Assembly (NCBI RefSeq): GCF_020171315.1
Contig: NZ_JAIUZP010000006.1
Span: 186,001 to 250,000, forward strand
Length of the DNA stretch: 64,000 nucleotides
Direction of reading: 5' to 3'
Source: Pseudooceanicola nanhaiensis
GTDB lineage: Bacteria > Pseudomonadota > Alphaproteobacteria > Rhodobacterales > Rhodobacteraceae
In this document: one piece after another, positions 1 to 8,148 of the stretch
Layout of the letters: the number at the start of each line of letters is the position of its first letter
Numbering within the stretch: the first letter of the stretch is position 1
Made by a program: the position numbers and the translations under genes
The notes under the pieces: model-generated
Databases searched by the model: none
The model's input: the letters and a program-made list of their open reading frames with translations, nothing else
Told to the model about the DNA's origin: nothing

Positions 1-1
1 G

Positions 2-1393
2 GGCGCGCGGCTGCATCTCCATCTCGATCCGCTCGGTGGCGCGGCAGGCGACATGTTCGTGGCCGCGCTGCTGGATGCCTTTCCCCATCTGACCGCCCGC
101 GTCATGGCCGATTGCGCCGCCGTGCTGCCCGCCGAGGCAGGCCATGCGCGGCTGGCGAAGGGTATGAGCGGCGGCATGGCCGTGAAGCGGTTCGGGCTGG
201 CGGGCACGGCGGAGGGTGGGGATCACCACCATGGCCATGATCATTCGCATGGTCATTCCCACGGGCATGCTCATGGGCATTCTCATGGTCATTCGCACGG
301 GCATTCCCATGGCCATTCTCACGGGCACGCGCACTCCCATTCGGAGGCGCAGGCCCACGCGGAAGACCACGGGCATGGGCACAGCCACGCGGCGTCTCAC
401 GCGCATGACCATGACCACAGCCATTCCCACGATACGACCTACCGCGCCCTGCGCGCCCGGATCGAGGAAGCGCCACTGGCCCCCGGCACCGCGGCAGAGG
501 CCTGCGCCATCCTGCACCGGATCGCGCTCGCGGAAGCGGCGGCCCATGCCCTCCCCGTCGAGGAGGTGCATTTCCACGAGCTCGCCGACTGGGACAGCCT
601 GATGGATGTGACGGCCGCGGGCTCGATCGCGGCGGCGCTGGAGGGCGCGACATGGTCCGTGGCACCCCTGCCCCTTGGCGCGGGCCTCGTGAAGACGGCC
701 CATGGGATGCTGCCGGTCCCGGCCCCGGCGACGGCGAAGATCCTCGCAGGCTACGACTGGATCGACGATGGCGTGGCGGGGGAGCGGGTCACGCCGACAG
801 GTGCCGCGATCATCGCCCATCTGACCGCGGGCCGCCACGGCACAAGGCCTCCGGGCCGGCTGACCAGCAGCGGCATGGGCGCGGGCACGCGCACCCTGCC
901 CGACCGGCCCAATGTGCTGCGCGTCACTGCCTTCGAGATCACCGCCGCCCCAATTCCGGGGTTTGAAACCGCCGACCGCCAAGACAGCGACCGCGTGGTG
1001 CAACTGGCCTGCGATCTGGACGACATGACCGGCGAGGAGATCGGCTGGGCGGTGGAGGCCTTGCGTGCCCTGCCCGGCGTGGTGGACCTGACGCTGCTGC
1101 AGGCGCAGGGCAAGAAATCCCGTCCTGTCACCCGGATGGAACTCCTGCTCAGCCCGCAGGCAGAAACCGAGGTGATCCGGGAAATCTTCGACAAAACAAG
1201 CACGTTGGGCTTGCGCCGGACCGAGGTCGCGCGCCTGATCCTGCCGCGGGACAGCGGCACCGCACCGGATGGTGCCCGCCGCAAGACCGCCACCCGCCCC
1301 TCCGGTGTGACCACCAAGGCCGAAAGCGACGACCTCGCCTCGGCCCCGACGCTGGCCGCGCGCCGCGCCCGCGCCCGCACCGCCGAGAGCTGA
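2..1393 (+). CDS. larC: LarC-type nickel insertion protein (5' end outside window)
   Basis: Pyridinium-3,5-bisthiocarboxylic acid mononucleotide nickel insertase. LarC loads Ni into the nickel-pincer nucleotide cofactor of lactate racemase-type enzymes. The frame is open from base 2 and reads LHLHLDPLGGAAGD before the first ATG at 53; this is the conserved family N-terminus, so the real start lies upstream of the window. Further family blocks are VHFHELADWDSLMD, VAPLPLGAGLVKTAHG and VTPTGAAI. Roughly residues 75-145 of the visible part are a His-rich insert of HGHSHGH-type repeats, encoded by imperfect 12-nt repeats; this is a plausible Ni store or relay. The frame is continuous, unlike the frameshift-split larC1/larC2 of Lactobacillus. 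LarB, LarE and the target enzyme are not in view. Confidence 0.88.
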   Translation, partial: GARLHLHLDPLGGAAGDMFVAALLDAFPHLTARVMADCAAVLPAEAGHARLAKGMSGGMAVKRFGLAGTAEGGDHHHGHDHSHGHSHGHAHGHSHGHSHGHSHGHSHGHAHSHSEAQAHAEDHGHGHSHAASHAHDHDHSHSHDTTYRALRARIEEAPLAPGTAAEACAILHRIALAEAAAHALPVEEVHFHELADWDSLMDVTAAGSIAAALEGATWSVAPLPLGAGLVKTAHGMLPVPAPATAKILAGYDWIDDGVAGERVTPTGAAIIAHLTAGRHGTRPPGRLTSSGMGAGTRTLPDRPNVLRVTAFEITAAPIPGFETADRQDSDRVVQLACDLDDMTGEEIGWAVEALRALPGVVDLTLLQAQGKKSRPVTRMELLLSPQAETEVIREIFDKTSTLGLRRTEVARLILPRDSGTAPDGARRKTATRPSGVTTKAESDDLASAPTLAARRARARTAES

Positions 1394-1538
1394 CATCCCG
1401 CGACGGCCCCGCCGGGCCGTCCCCCTAACCGGACCCGCAGGGGTCCCCCGCAAGGACCGGCCCGCCCGGGCCCGCGGACCGGGCGCGCCATGGCGCGGCC
1501 CGACCGCCCCAGACCGCGCACCACGCAAGGAGACCCTC

Positions 1539-2495
1539 ATGAAACCTCAGGTGCTCATCATCGCCCCGCTGCTCCCCGGCCAGATGGCCCAGTTGGAGGC
1601 CGCCTACGACCTGCACCGCCTCGACAAGGCCGCCGACAAGGCCGCCTTCCTCGCCGAGGTCGGCCCGCAGATCGACGCGGCGGTCACCGTCGGCTCCGTC
1701 GGTTTCACCCGCGCGCAGGCCGAGGCGCTGCCCAAGTGCAAGATCGTCTCCACCTCCTCGGTGGGCTACGACAAGATCGACCTTGCCGCCTGCGCCGCGC
1801 ATGGCATCGCCGTGACCAACACGCCGGACGTGCTGACCGATGACGTGGCCGATACCGCGCTGATGCTGCTGCTGGCCGCCGCACGGCAATTGCCGCAGGG
1901 CGAGGCACATGTGCGCACCGGGGCCTGGGCCAAGAAGGGGCAGATGCCGCTGACCATGGCGCTGAAGGGCAAGACGCTGGGCGTGGTCGGACTGGGCCGC
2001 ATCGGGCAGGCCATCGCCGACCGGGCCGAGGCCTTCGGCATGGCGATCGCCTATTCCGGCCGCAGCCCCAAGGACGTGCCCTATGCCTACTACCCGACGC
2101 CCGAGGCCCTTGCCGCCGAAGCCGACGTGATCGTCGCCGCCGCCGCCGGCGGGCCGGAGACCAAGGGCCTCGTGAGCCGCGCCGCGCTGGAGGCGCTCGG
2201 GCCGAAGGGCATCTTCGTGAACATCGCCCGCGGCTCCGTCGTGGACGAGGCGGCGCTGATCGAACTGCTGCAATCGGGCAAGCTGGGGGCCGCGGGTCTC
2301 GACGTCTTCGAGAACGAGCCCAACCCCGATCCCGCCTTCGTGACGCTGGAAAACGCCGTGCTCTACCCGCACCACGCCTCCGGCACGGTGGAAACGCGCG
2401 AGGCCATGTCGCAGCTGGTGGTGGACAATATCGCCGCGCATTTCGCAGGCCAGCCGCTGCCGACGCCGGTGCCGCTGCCGAAGGTCGCCGCCTGA
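1539..2495 (+). CDS. D-isomer-specific 2-hydroxyacid dehydrogenase (glyoxylate/hydroxypyruvate reductase-like)
   Basis: 318-aa NAD(P)-dependent oxidoreductase expected to interconvert a 2-oxo acid and a D-2-hydroxy acid in the cytosol. The Rossmann motif GLGRIG is at residues 151-156. The catalytic Arg lies in NIARGSVVDE, the Glu in DVFENEPNPDP and the His in YPHHASGT, which is the usual Arg/Glu/His set. Length is normal for the family. The ATG at 1539 follows an AAGGAG Shine-Dalgarno sequence. The gene stands alone, about 145 nt after larC, and is closed by a strong terminator. The substrate cannot be fixed from sequence; GhrB-like glyoxylate/hydroxypyruvate or 2-ketogluconate reduction is most likely. 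Confidence 0.88.
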   Translation: MKPQVLIIAPLLPGQMAQLEAAYDLHRLDKAADKAAFLAEVGPQIDAAVTVGSVGFTRAQAEALPKCKIVSTSSVGYDKIDLAACAAHGIAVTNTPDVLTDDVADTALMLLLAAARQLPQGEAHVRTGAWAKKGQMPLTMALKGKTLGVVGLGRIGQAIADRAEAFGMAIAYSGRSPKDVPYAYYPTPEALAAEADVIVAAAAGGPETKGLVSRAALEALGPKGIFVNIARGSVVDEAALIELLQSGKLGAAGLDVFENEPNPDPAFVTLENAVLYPHHASGTVETREAMSQLVVDNIAAHFAGQPLPTPVPLPKVAA

Positions 2496-2590
2496 TCCCG
2501 CGCTGACGCAGGTTGACCCCCGCGGCCTGATCCCCGGCCGCGGGCCCGCACACCCCGGGCCATCTCGGGAACTCTCACCCGGAAATGACA

Positions 2591-2619
2591 AACCCCGCAG
2601 ATCGCTCTGCGGGGTTTTT
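2591..2619 (+). terminator. Rho-independent terminator after the 2-hydroxyacid dehydrogenase
   Basis: A perfect 10-bp stem AACCCCGCAG / CTGCGGGGTT with a 6-nt loop, followed by a T-run. It lies about 95 nt past the stop codon. Confidence 0.85.
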
Positions 2620-2703
2620 CCTTGCGTTCCGTATTAGCGGGGCCTGTCGTCCCCGCCTTCGTCTACTCTCCGGCGACGGGTCGCTTCACGGGCTCAGTCC
2701 CCG

Positions 2704-3672
2704 TCACCGGGACGTCGCCCGCGCCGGGATCGGCTTTTCCACGAGGCTCTCCCCCGCATCGGTGATCCGGGACATGTAGCGCTCCCAGCCGCGCCGCGAG
2801 CGCGGCGAATGCTGGTCATAGATCAGGTAGAGCCCTGCGGCGATCACCACGGCCACGCCGAAGTAGATGTAGGTGCCCGGCACCTCGCCGAAGAAGACCG
2901 CGCCAATCAGCACCATCCAGACGAACTGCATGTTCATCAGCGGCGTGACCGCATAGGCGGGCAGCTTGCGCAGCGAGACGACGAGGATCCAGCGCGCCCC
3001 GAAGAGGCAGAAGGCATAGGCCACCGCCCAGAGGACGTCGGTCATCGGCATCGGCTTGAACACGAAGGGCAGCGCCGCCCCCATGCAGATCATGATCGCG
3101 AGGTTCGGATAGAAGACCTGCGCCAGCGAGTTGCTTTCGAACTTGCCGATGTAGCGCGCCATCACCATCGAGAGGGTGCCGGAGAGCGAGGCGACAAGCG
3201 CCACCGCGTGGCCCAGCGTCACCGAATGCAGCCCGTCGGGGAAGATCATCAGGACCCCGATGAACCCGGCCGCGAGCGCGAGCCAGACCTGAAGCCGGAC
3301 ATGCTCCCGCAGGATCAGCCCCGAGAAGACGCCGGCAAAGATCGGCACCATGCCGATGAAGATGAAGACCTCCGCGAAGGGCAGAAGCCGGAAGGAGTAG
3401 AAGTAGCAGATGGTGGAGAGCACGGTCATCGCCGCGCGCAGGGCCATGGCCCCGGGCTTGGTGGTGCGCATGCCTTCGCTCTGCGGTTTCACCCGGTCCG
3501 CCAGCAGGGTGAACAGAACGACGAGCCCCCCTGAAATAGCATAAAGCTGGGGGGCCGCATAACCGCCCGCCAGCAATTTGGTGATCCCATCAGCCGTCGA
3601 GATGATGGCCGTATATATCAGGACAAGGAGTGTGCCGCTGAGCGCGGCAGACTTCAGTATCTTTGCCTTCAT
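2704..3672 (-). CDS. DMT-superfamily (EamA-type) transporter, third gene of the MFSSGSAP operon
   Basis: 322-aa inner-membrane protein with about ten hydrophobic segments in two EamA-like halves, the layout of drug/metabolite exporters. Its ATG overlaps the stop of the upstream 370-aa gene by 4 nt, and GGGGAG precedes it, so the two are probably translationally coupled. The substrate is unknown. Being coupled to an uncharacterised protein and a repeat protein suggests export or uptake of something related to them, but DMT proteins normally move small metabolites, not peptides. An unrelated metabolite role is therefore equally possible. Confidence 0.85.
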   Translation of the reverse strand: MKAKILKSAALSGTLLVLIYTAIISTADGITKLLAGGYAAPQLYAISGGLVVLFTLLADRVKPQSEGMRTTKPGAMALRAAMTVLSTICYFYSFRLLPFAEVFIFIGMVPIFAGVFSGLILREHVRLQVWLALAAGFIGVLMIFPDGLHSVTLGHAVALVASLSGTLSMVMARYIGKFESNSLAQVFYPNLAIMICMGAALPFVFKPMPMTDVLWAVAYAFCLFGARWILVVSLRKLPAYAVTPLMNMQFVWMVLIGAVFFGEVPGTYIYFGVAVVIAAGLYLIYDQHSPRSRRGWERYMSRITDAGESLVEKPIPARATSR

Positions 3673-4781
3673 CCTGCACTCCCCGTCGGGCGCAGGGGCA
3701 GGCCCGCGTTCAGCCCGGTGCGGGCGAAGCCGGCAAAGAACGCGCCGAAATCATCGCAGGCGGCCTCGGCCTCCAGCAGGATGTCGCGGCTGGTCTCGCT
3801 CAGCGTATCCAGCAGGTAGGGACGCATCAGGCCCCAGTCGCTGCTGCGACGGTCGTCGAGCCGGAACATGCATTCCGACATCTCGCGCAGCGGGGCCGCG
3901 CGGTCGTCCGTCCGGTGGAAACTGATGCTGTCGGCGACCACGGGATGGGCAAAGGCCTCGCCCCCCGCAGCGGTCGCAACCGCCCAGTTACACACGAGAT
4001 ACTCGTGGTAGTCGTCTTGTTTCACTGCCTTGTCTCCCTGTGCGACTTTGAAGCCGCTTGTCACACCGGTCAGCCAGTCCACCCACTTCGCCGGTGGGTT
4101 GTAGCCTGCGTAGGTCATGGCCACGCAAACTTCGGCCAGCAGATCGGCGTTACGCTCAAGGTAGCTGAGAGTTCCGGCAAAGATAAGGCTTTCTTTTGTC
4201 CCGTTGGACAAAAGCGGGTCTTTGCGGCCATACTCGCTTAGGTAGAACACAATATGGGTGAGTTCATAGGCAGCTTTCTTGTTCGGCATAGCGAAGGTCT
4301 GGGACCGTGCGACGAAGGCGCGCAGCCGATCGTCGAGGCCAGCATCGTCCGCCCGCGGAGACACCCCGCGGCGCTGCATCAGGCGGCGACCCTCGCCCCG
4401 CTGCAGATCGGAAAGTTCTGCGTCCACGAGACCCTGATCGGACACCCAGCGTGCCAGGAATTCGCCCTTGCCCTCGGCGCCCTGGGCAAGACCCAGGTCT
4501 TCGAGGTCGAGGCAGATCGACAGGAGAAAGCGATAGTACTGCGGGAAGAAGCCCATCCGCTTCTCGACGTTGGCATAGAACCCGGCGTGGGACTCCAGCG
4601 CCTCTGCATCCAGCGCGGTGCCGGTGCATTCGAGGATGTTCAGCAGTTCCGCGTTTTCCTTCAGCCAGAACACGTCGTCACCGTAGCGACGGTTCCGGGC
4701 GAAGTTTTCCAGCAGGGCGGCATGACGCACCGCCCTGCGCTGGCGACGGGAGGGGAGGTTCAGCTGGATGACATTGGACAT
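3669..4781 (-). CDS. Uncharacterised 370-aa protein, middle gene of the MFSSGSAP operon
   Basis: I do not recognise a named family. The protein is soluble, with no signal peptide or membrane segment, and looks mostly helical. A short basic N-terminus (SRRQRRAVRH, residues 11-20) is followed by blocks that look conserved: ENAELLNILECTG (42-54), MGFFPQYYRFLLSICLDLED (76-95) and YELTHIVFYLSEYG (172-185). Cys and His are scattered with no zinc-binding pattern. The start at 4781 follows AAGGAAAG. It lies 66 nt downstream of the repeat-protein gene and overlaps the transporter gene by 4 nt. Part of the gene (about 4000-4270) is visibly less GC-rich than the flanks. It could modify, bind or process the repeat protein; that is inference from linkage only. 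Confidence 0.75.
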   Translation of the reverse strand: MSNVIQLNLPSRRQRRAVRHAALLENFARNRRYGDDVFWLKENAELLNILECTGTALDAEALESHAGFYANVEKRMGFFPQYYRFLLSICLDLEDLGLAQGAEGKGEFLARWVSDQGLVDAELSDLQRGEGRRLMQRRGVSPRADDAGLDDRLRAFVARSQTFAMPNKKAAYELTHIVFYLSEYGRKDPLLSNGTKESLIFAGTLSYLERNADLLAEVCVAMTYAGYNPPAKWVDWLTGVTSGFKVAQGDKAVKQDDYHEYLVCNWAVATAAGGEAFAHPVVADSISFHRTDDRAAPLREMSECMFRLDDRRSSDWGLMRPYLLDTLSETSRDILLEAEAACDDFGAFFAGFARTGLNAGLPLRPTGSAG

Positions 4782-4847
4782 GGGTTCTTTCCTTTCGTCA
4801 CCGGGGCTGACCGCCCCGTCCCGGTCGTTGTTGGAGCGCGCCGCGGC

Positions 4848-5535
4848 TTACGAGCCGGACGAGAACATGTGGGTGCCTTCACCCGCGTCGGTCTTGGCCG
4901 AGGCAACCGGAGCCGAACCCGAGGAGAACATCTCGACGGCTTCGCCGGTGGTGGCTTCCGAAGTCACGGGTGCGGAACCCGAGGAGAACATCTCGACCGC
5001 GTCGCCGGTGGTGGCTTCCGAGGTCACGGGTGCCGAGCCCGAGGAGAACATGTGAACCGCGTCGCCGGTGCGGGCGTCGGAGGTCACGGGTGCGGAGCCC
5101 GAGGAGAACATCTCGACCGCGTCGCCGGTGGTGGCAGCGGAGGCGACGGGAGCCGAGCCCGACGAGAACATGTGGACCGCGTCGCCGGTGCGGGCGTCGG
5201 AGGTCACGGGTGCGGAGCCCGAGGAGAACATCTCCACGGCGTCGCCGGTGGCGGCAGCCGAAGCAACGGGAGCCGAGCCCGACGAGAACATGTGGACCGC
5301 GTCGCCGGTGCGGGCGTCGGAGGTCATCGGGGCGGAACCCGAGGAGAACATTTCCACGGCGTCGCCGGTGGTGGCAGCCGAGGAGATCGGGGCCGAGCCC
5401 GAGGAGAACAGGTTCAGGCCTTCACCAGCCGTGGCAGCGGCTGCGGTGAGGGGCGCGGAACCCGAAGAGAACATCTCGGTGGCTTCGCCGCCGAAGAGGT
5501 CGGATGCCATCGGGGCCGAGCCCGAAGAGAACATC
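4848..5535 (-). repeat. Tandem 60-nt coding repeats of the MFSSGSAP gene
   Basis: Between about 4910 and 5400 the DNA repeats with an exact 60-nt period; adjacent copies differ at few positions. The outer units (5400-5535 and 4850-4910) are more diverged than the middle. This pattern fits array expansion by unequal exchange or slippage. Confidence 0.9.
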
Positions 5536-5615
5536 TCGGCGCCCAGGCCGTCGTGCATCGAGAAGCTCTCGGAGACGCGTTCGACCGGGGCGAATTGTTT
5601 ACGAAGTGCGGACAT
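4848..5615 (-). CDS. Repeat protein with twelve MFSSGSAP units (candidate multi-core peptide precursor)
   Basis: 255-aa protein with a 27-residue N-terminal segment (MSALRKQFAPVERVSESF to GLGAE) followed by twelve copies of (M/L)FSSGSAP starting at residues 28, 48, 69, 89, 109, 129, 149, 169, 189, 209, 229 and 250. The period is 20 aa (60 nt), with two 21-aa units. The last copy stops at MFSSGS, the C-terminus. The central units alternate between a TSDARTGDAVH and an ASAATTGDAVE type linker, so part of the array has a 40-aa higher-order repeat. There is no Cys. The ATG at 5615 has GGGAG nine nt upstream; longer in-frame starts are less likely. Repeated short cores behind a leader, next to an unknown protein and a transporter, resemble a RiPP-type cluster. 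A structural or binding-repeat protein is the alternative. Confidence 0.85.
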   Translation of the reverse strand: MSALRKQFAPVERVSESFSMHDGLGAEMFSSGSAPMASDLFGGEATEMFSSGSAPLTAAAATAGEGLNLFSSGSAPISSAATTGDAVEMFSSGSAPMTSDARTGDAVHMFSSGSAPVASAAATGDAVEMFSSGSAPVTSDARTGDAVHMFSSGSAPVASAATTGDAVEMFSSGSAPVTSDARTGDAVHMFSSGSAPVTSEATTGDAVEMFSSGSAPVTSEATTGEAVEMFSSGSAPVASAKTDAGEGTHMFSSGS

Positions 5616-6058
5616 TTGGTGTGCTCCCAACAAGTGAACCAAGGTGCATAAACGCTTGCACGCAATCCGGGTTTTGCAAAACAATTTTTCAAGCTAACCG
5701 TGTCCAATTTGGGGCAAAGCGCGTGAGCATTTGCGCGCAACCAATTGATATTGCTTGATTAGATAAATTTTAAGCGTGCCCCATTTTGAACACATTTGCG
5801 TCCCAGTTTGACCCGGATTCCAGCAGGTTAGCCCCTCCCCCACCCTCCGAATCGGGCGCGAATCTCCGCCCCGGCGCCGAACAATCCGGTCCGGATTGTC
5901 GCCGATCCGCGTCGCGGCGGACGCGCCTCCGCCGCACCGCTCCCGTCCCTCCGATCCGACCGCGCAGCACGATCTGTCGCCCATCCGCACCCCCGCCACG
6001 CGGGTTGCTGGACAGTCTCCCGACGATCGGCGATGAAGGGGCAACAGGGGGCCGGACC
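5616..6058. promoter_or_regulatory. Divergent intergenic region between the repeat-protein operon and xthA, with TTGCRCGCAA dyads
   Basis: 443 nt without a gene. The part next to the repeat gene (5640-5790) is AT-rich compared with the window. It holds two near-identical palindromes, TTGCACGCAA at 5656-5665 and TTGCGCGCAA at 5731-5740, plus TTTTGCAAAA near 5674. These look like operator sites for the leftward operon, but no regulator gene lies beside them. From 5800 to 6050 the sequence is GC-rich and I see no signal there beyond a weak ribosome site for xthA. Confidence 0.4.
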
Positions 6059-6838
6059 ATGAAAATCGCGACGTTCAACATCAACGGGATCAAGGCACGG
6101 GCGCAGGCGCTGCTAGATTGGCTGGACGAGGCGCAGCCCGACGTGGCCGTGCTTCAGGAGATCAAGTCGGTGGACGAGGCCTTCCCCCGCGAGCTTTTCG
6201 AAGATCGCGGCTATCAGGTTGAAACCCATGGACAAAAGAGCTTCAACGGCGTCGCCATCCTGTCCAAGCTGCCGCTGGAGGACGTCACCCGCGGCCTGCC
6301 GGGCGATGACGGCGACGAACAGGCCCGCTGGATCGAGGCCACGGTCGTGGGCAAACAGGCGGTGCGGATCTGCGGGCTCTACCTCCCGAACGGCAACCCG
6401 GTGCCGGGCCCGAAATACGAGTACAAACTGGCCTGGATGGAGCGCCTGAAAGCCCGCGCGGAGGCGCTGCTGGAAGCTGAAGAACCAGCGCTAATGGCCG
6501 GGGATTACAACATTATTCCGCAATCCGAGGATGCCGCGAAGCCGGAGCAATGGACCGAAGATGCGCTCTTCCGTCCCGAAAGCCGCGCCGCCTTCCGCCG
6601 GATCCTGAACCTCGGCTTCACTGAAGCGTTCCGCGCCCGGGATGCCGCCCCGGGGAACTACTCGTTCTGGGATTACCAGGCCGGCGCCTGGAACCGGAAC
6701 AACGGCATCCGGATCGACCACCTGCTGCTGACGCCGCAATGCGCCGACCTGATGACAGATTGCGGCATCGACAAGGACATCCGCGGCCGCGAGAAACCCT
6801 CGGATCACGTGCCGGTCTGGATTGAAATCGACGCATAA
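6059..6838 (+). CDS. xthA: Exodeoxyribonuclease III (AP endonuclease)
   Basis: 259-aa base-excision-repair nuclease of the exonuclease III / endonuclease-exonuclease-phosphatase superfamily. It acts on abasic sites and 3' blocked ends. Conserved motifs in order: MKIATFNINGIKAR at the N-terminus, LQEIKS (metal-binding Glu), GLYLPNGNP, MAGDYNI (catalytic Asp/Asn), IDHLLLTP and the C-terminal SDHVPVWIEI (catalytic His). The ATG at 6059 begins directly at the conserved N-terminus; the open frame extends upstream but without family similarity. The gene is monocistronic, and the next gene converges on it. Confidence 0.95.
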   Translation: MKIATFNINGIKARAQALLDWLDEAQPDVAVLQEIKSVDEAFPRELFEDRGYQVETHGQKSFNGVAILSKLPLEDVTRGLPGDDGDEQARWIEATVVGKQAVRICGLYLPNGNPVPGPKYEYKLAWMERLKARAEALLEAEEPALMAGDYNIIPQSEDAAKPEQWTEDALFRPESRAAFRRILNLGFTEAFRARDAAPGNYSFWDYQAGAWNRNNGIRIDHLLLTPQCADLMTDCGIDKDIRGREKPSDHVPVWIEIDA

Positions 6839-6862
6839 AAAACGCGCCGCAACCGACTGAAA

Positions 6863-8041
6863 TTACGCCAGTTTCTTTCCGTGCGTCACATCGTGCGCAT
6901 AGATCCAGTCGAACTGGTGCACCATGGCGCCGGGCGCAAGACGCCCCGCCAGCCGTAGGGCCATATGGCCCGCCATGCGCAGCGGCGGAAAGCGCAGGTG
7001 ATACTTCCACGCATTCTTCGAGGCGGTGTTGATCACGCGCGCCGCCCGGCTCGCGCGCCGCGCCTGATAGAGCGCCAGCCCCGCCTGCCGGTCGGGTGCG
7101 TCGGCAAGCGCATCGGCCAACACCCAGGCATCCTCCAGCGCCATGGCCGCGCCCTGCGCCATGAAGGGCAGCGTGGGATGCGCCGCGTCCCCAAGCAGGG
7201 CCACGCCCTCGCCGGTCCAATGCCGCGCCACGGGGTGACGGAACAGCCCCCAGAGATGCACCTGCTCGACCCGCGAGAGGAGCTTGTGAACCTCCGGCCC
7301 GAAGCCCGAGAACACCCGGCGCAGGGTCTCGGGATCGTCCTCCTGAGACCAGCTCTCCTCAGTCCAGCGGCGCTGTTCGCGCACCGCGACGATGTTCGTC
7401 AGGGCGCCGTTGCGCAGCGGATAGGTCACCAGATGGCGTCCGGGCCCCATGAAGAGGCGCGCCTCGGCGGGCTCTCCAAGCCCCGGAACCGTCGCGCGCC
7501 AGGCGACCTGGCCGGTGAAGAAAGGCTGCGCCTCGCCGTTCAGGCTGGGCCGCAGGCGGGAGTGCAGACCGTCCGCGCCGATCACCAGATCGGCCCGCAG
7601 ACGGGTGCGGTTGCACAGCGCGACCTCGGGCTTCTCGCCCTCGGTCACGCCCTCAACCCGTTGCAGCAGGCGGATGCGCGCGCCCGCATCGCGCGCGCCA
7701 TGGCCGAGGACCGAGATCAGGTCCGCCCGGTGCACGAGACGGTATTCCTGCCCCTGTAGGCGCCCCAGGTCGAGGCGTAGCACCTCGCTGCCGGATTGAT
7801 CGTGGAGCACGACGGCGCGGGCCTCGACAGCCCCGGTGGCGCGCAGCTGCGGCAGCAGGCCGAGCCCGTCCATGACGGCAAGCGCGTTGGGGCTGAGCTG
7901 CAGGCCCGCCCCCACTTCGCGGATCTCGGGCGCCTGCTCCAGCACCGTGACCTCGGCCCCGCGCAGCGCAAGGGCGCGGGCTGCTGCCAGCCCGCCGATC
8001 CCGGCGCCGATCACCGCCACTTTGAATCCCGTCAATTCCAT
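6863..8041 (-). CDS. FAD-dependent aromatic-ring monooxygenase (salicylate / 3-hydroxybenzoate 6-hydroxylase-like)
   Basis: 392-aa class A flavoprotein monooxygenase. It has the FAD dinucleotide motif GAGIGGLAAARAL near the N-terminus, a DG motif in VIGADGLHSRLR and the FAD-ribityl motif GDAAHPTLPFMAQGAAMALED. It probably hydroxylates a small aromatic acid using NAD(P)H and O2. ATG 8041 is chosen; an upstream TTG at 8059 falls within the dksA terminator. No other aromatic-degradation genes are nearby, so the substrate is open. Confidence 0.82.
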   Translation of the reverse strand: MELTGFKVAVIGAGIGGLAAARALALRGAEVTVLEQAPEIREVGAGLQLSPNALAVMDGLGLLPQLRATGAVEARAVVLHDQSGSEVLRLDLGRLQGQEYRLVHRADLISVLGHGARDAGARIRLLQRVEGVTEGEKPEVALCNRTRLRADLVIGADGLHSRLRPSLNGEAQPFFTGQVAWRATVPGLGEPAEARLFMGPGRHLVTYPLRNGALTNIVAVREQRRWTEESWSQEDDPETLRRVFSGFGPEVHKLLSRVEQVHLWGLFRHPVARHWTGEGVALLGDAAHPTLPFMAQGAAMALEDAWVLADALADAPDRQAGLALYQARRASRAARVINTASKNAWKYHLRFPPLRMAGHMALRLAGRLAPGAMVHQFDWIYAHDVTHGKKLA

Positions 8042-8055
8042 CGCGCCTATGGACA

Positions 8056-8092
8056 CCAAAAAACGCCGGGGGAAAACCCCCGGCGTTCAAAA
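8056..8092 (-). terminator. Rho-independent terminator of dksA
   Basis: A perfect 11-bp stem AACGCCGGGGG / CCCCCGGCGTT with an AAAA loop. It is flanked by A-runs that read as T-runs on the minus strand. It separates dksA from the downstream monooxygenase gene. Confidence 0.85.
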
Positions 8093-8148
8093 ATCAGGCA
8101 AGCGCGTAAGGAATATGCCTAACGCGCAATCAACGACGCTCTCCGGCG

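Noticed and set aside
216-602. Open frame with Met/Ile/Arg/Thr repeats inside larC
   Set aside because: Out-of-frame reading of the DNA repeats that encode the His-rich insert.
1-1393. Programmed frameshift as in Lactobacillus larC1/larC2
   Set aside because: The LarC frame is continuous from base 2 to the stop.
4900-5530. Regular 60-nt repeats as a CRISPR array
   Set aside because: The whole repeat, including the variable part, is coding in one frame and adjacent units are nearly identical; there are no unique spacers and no cas genes.
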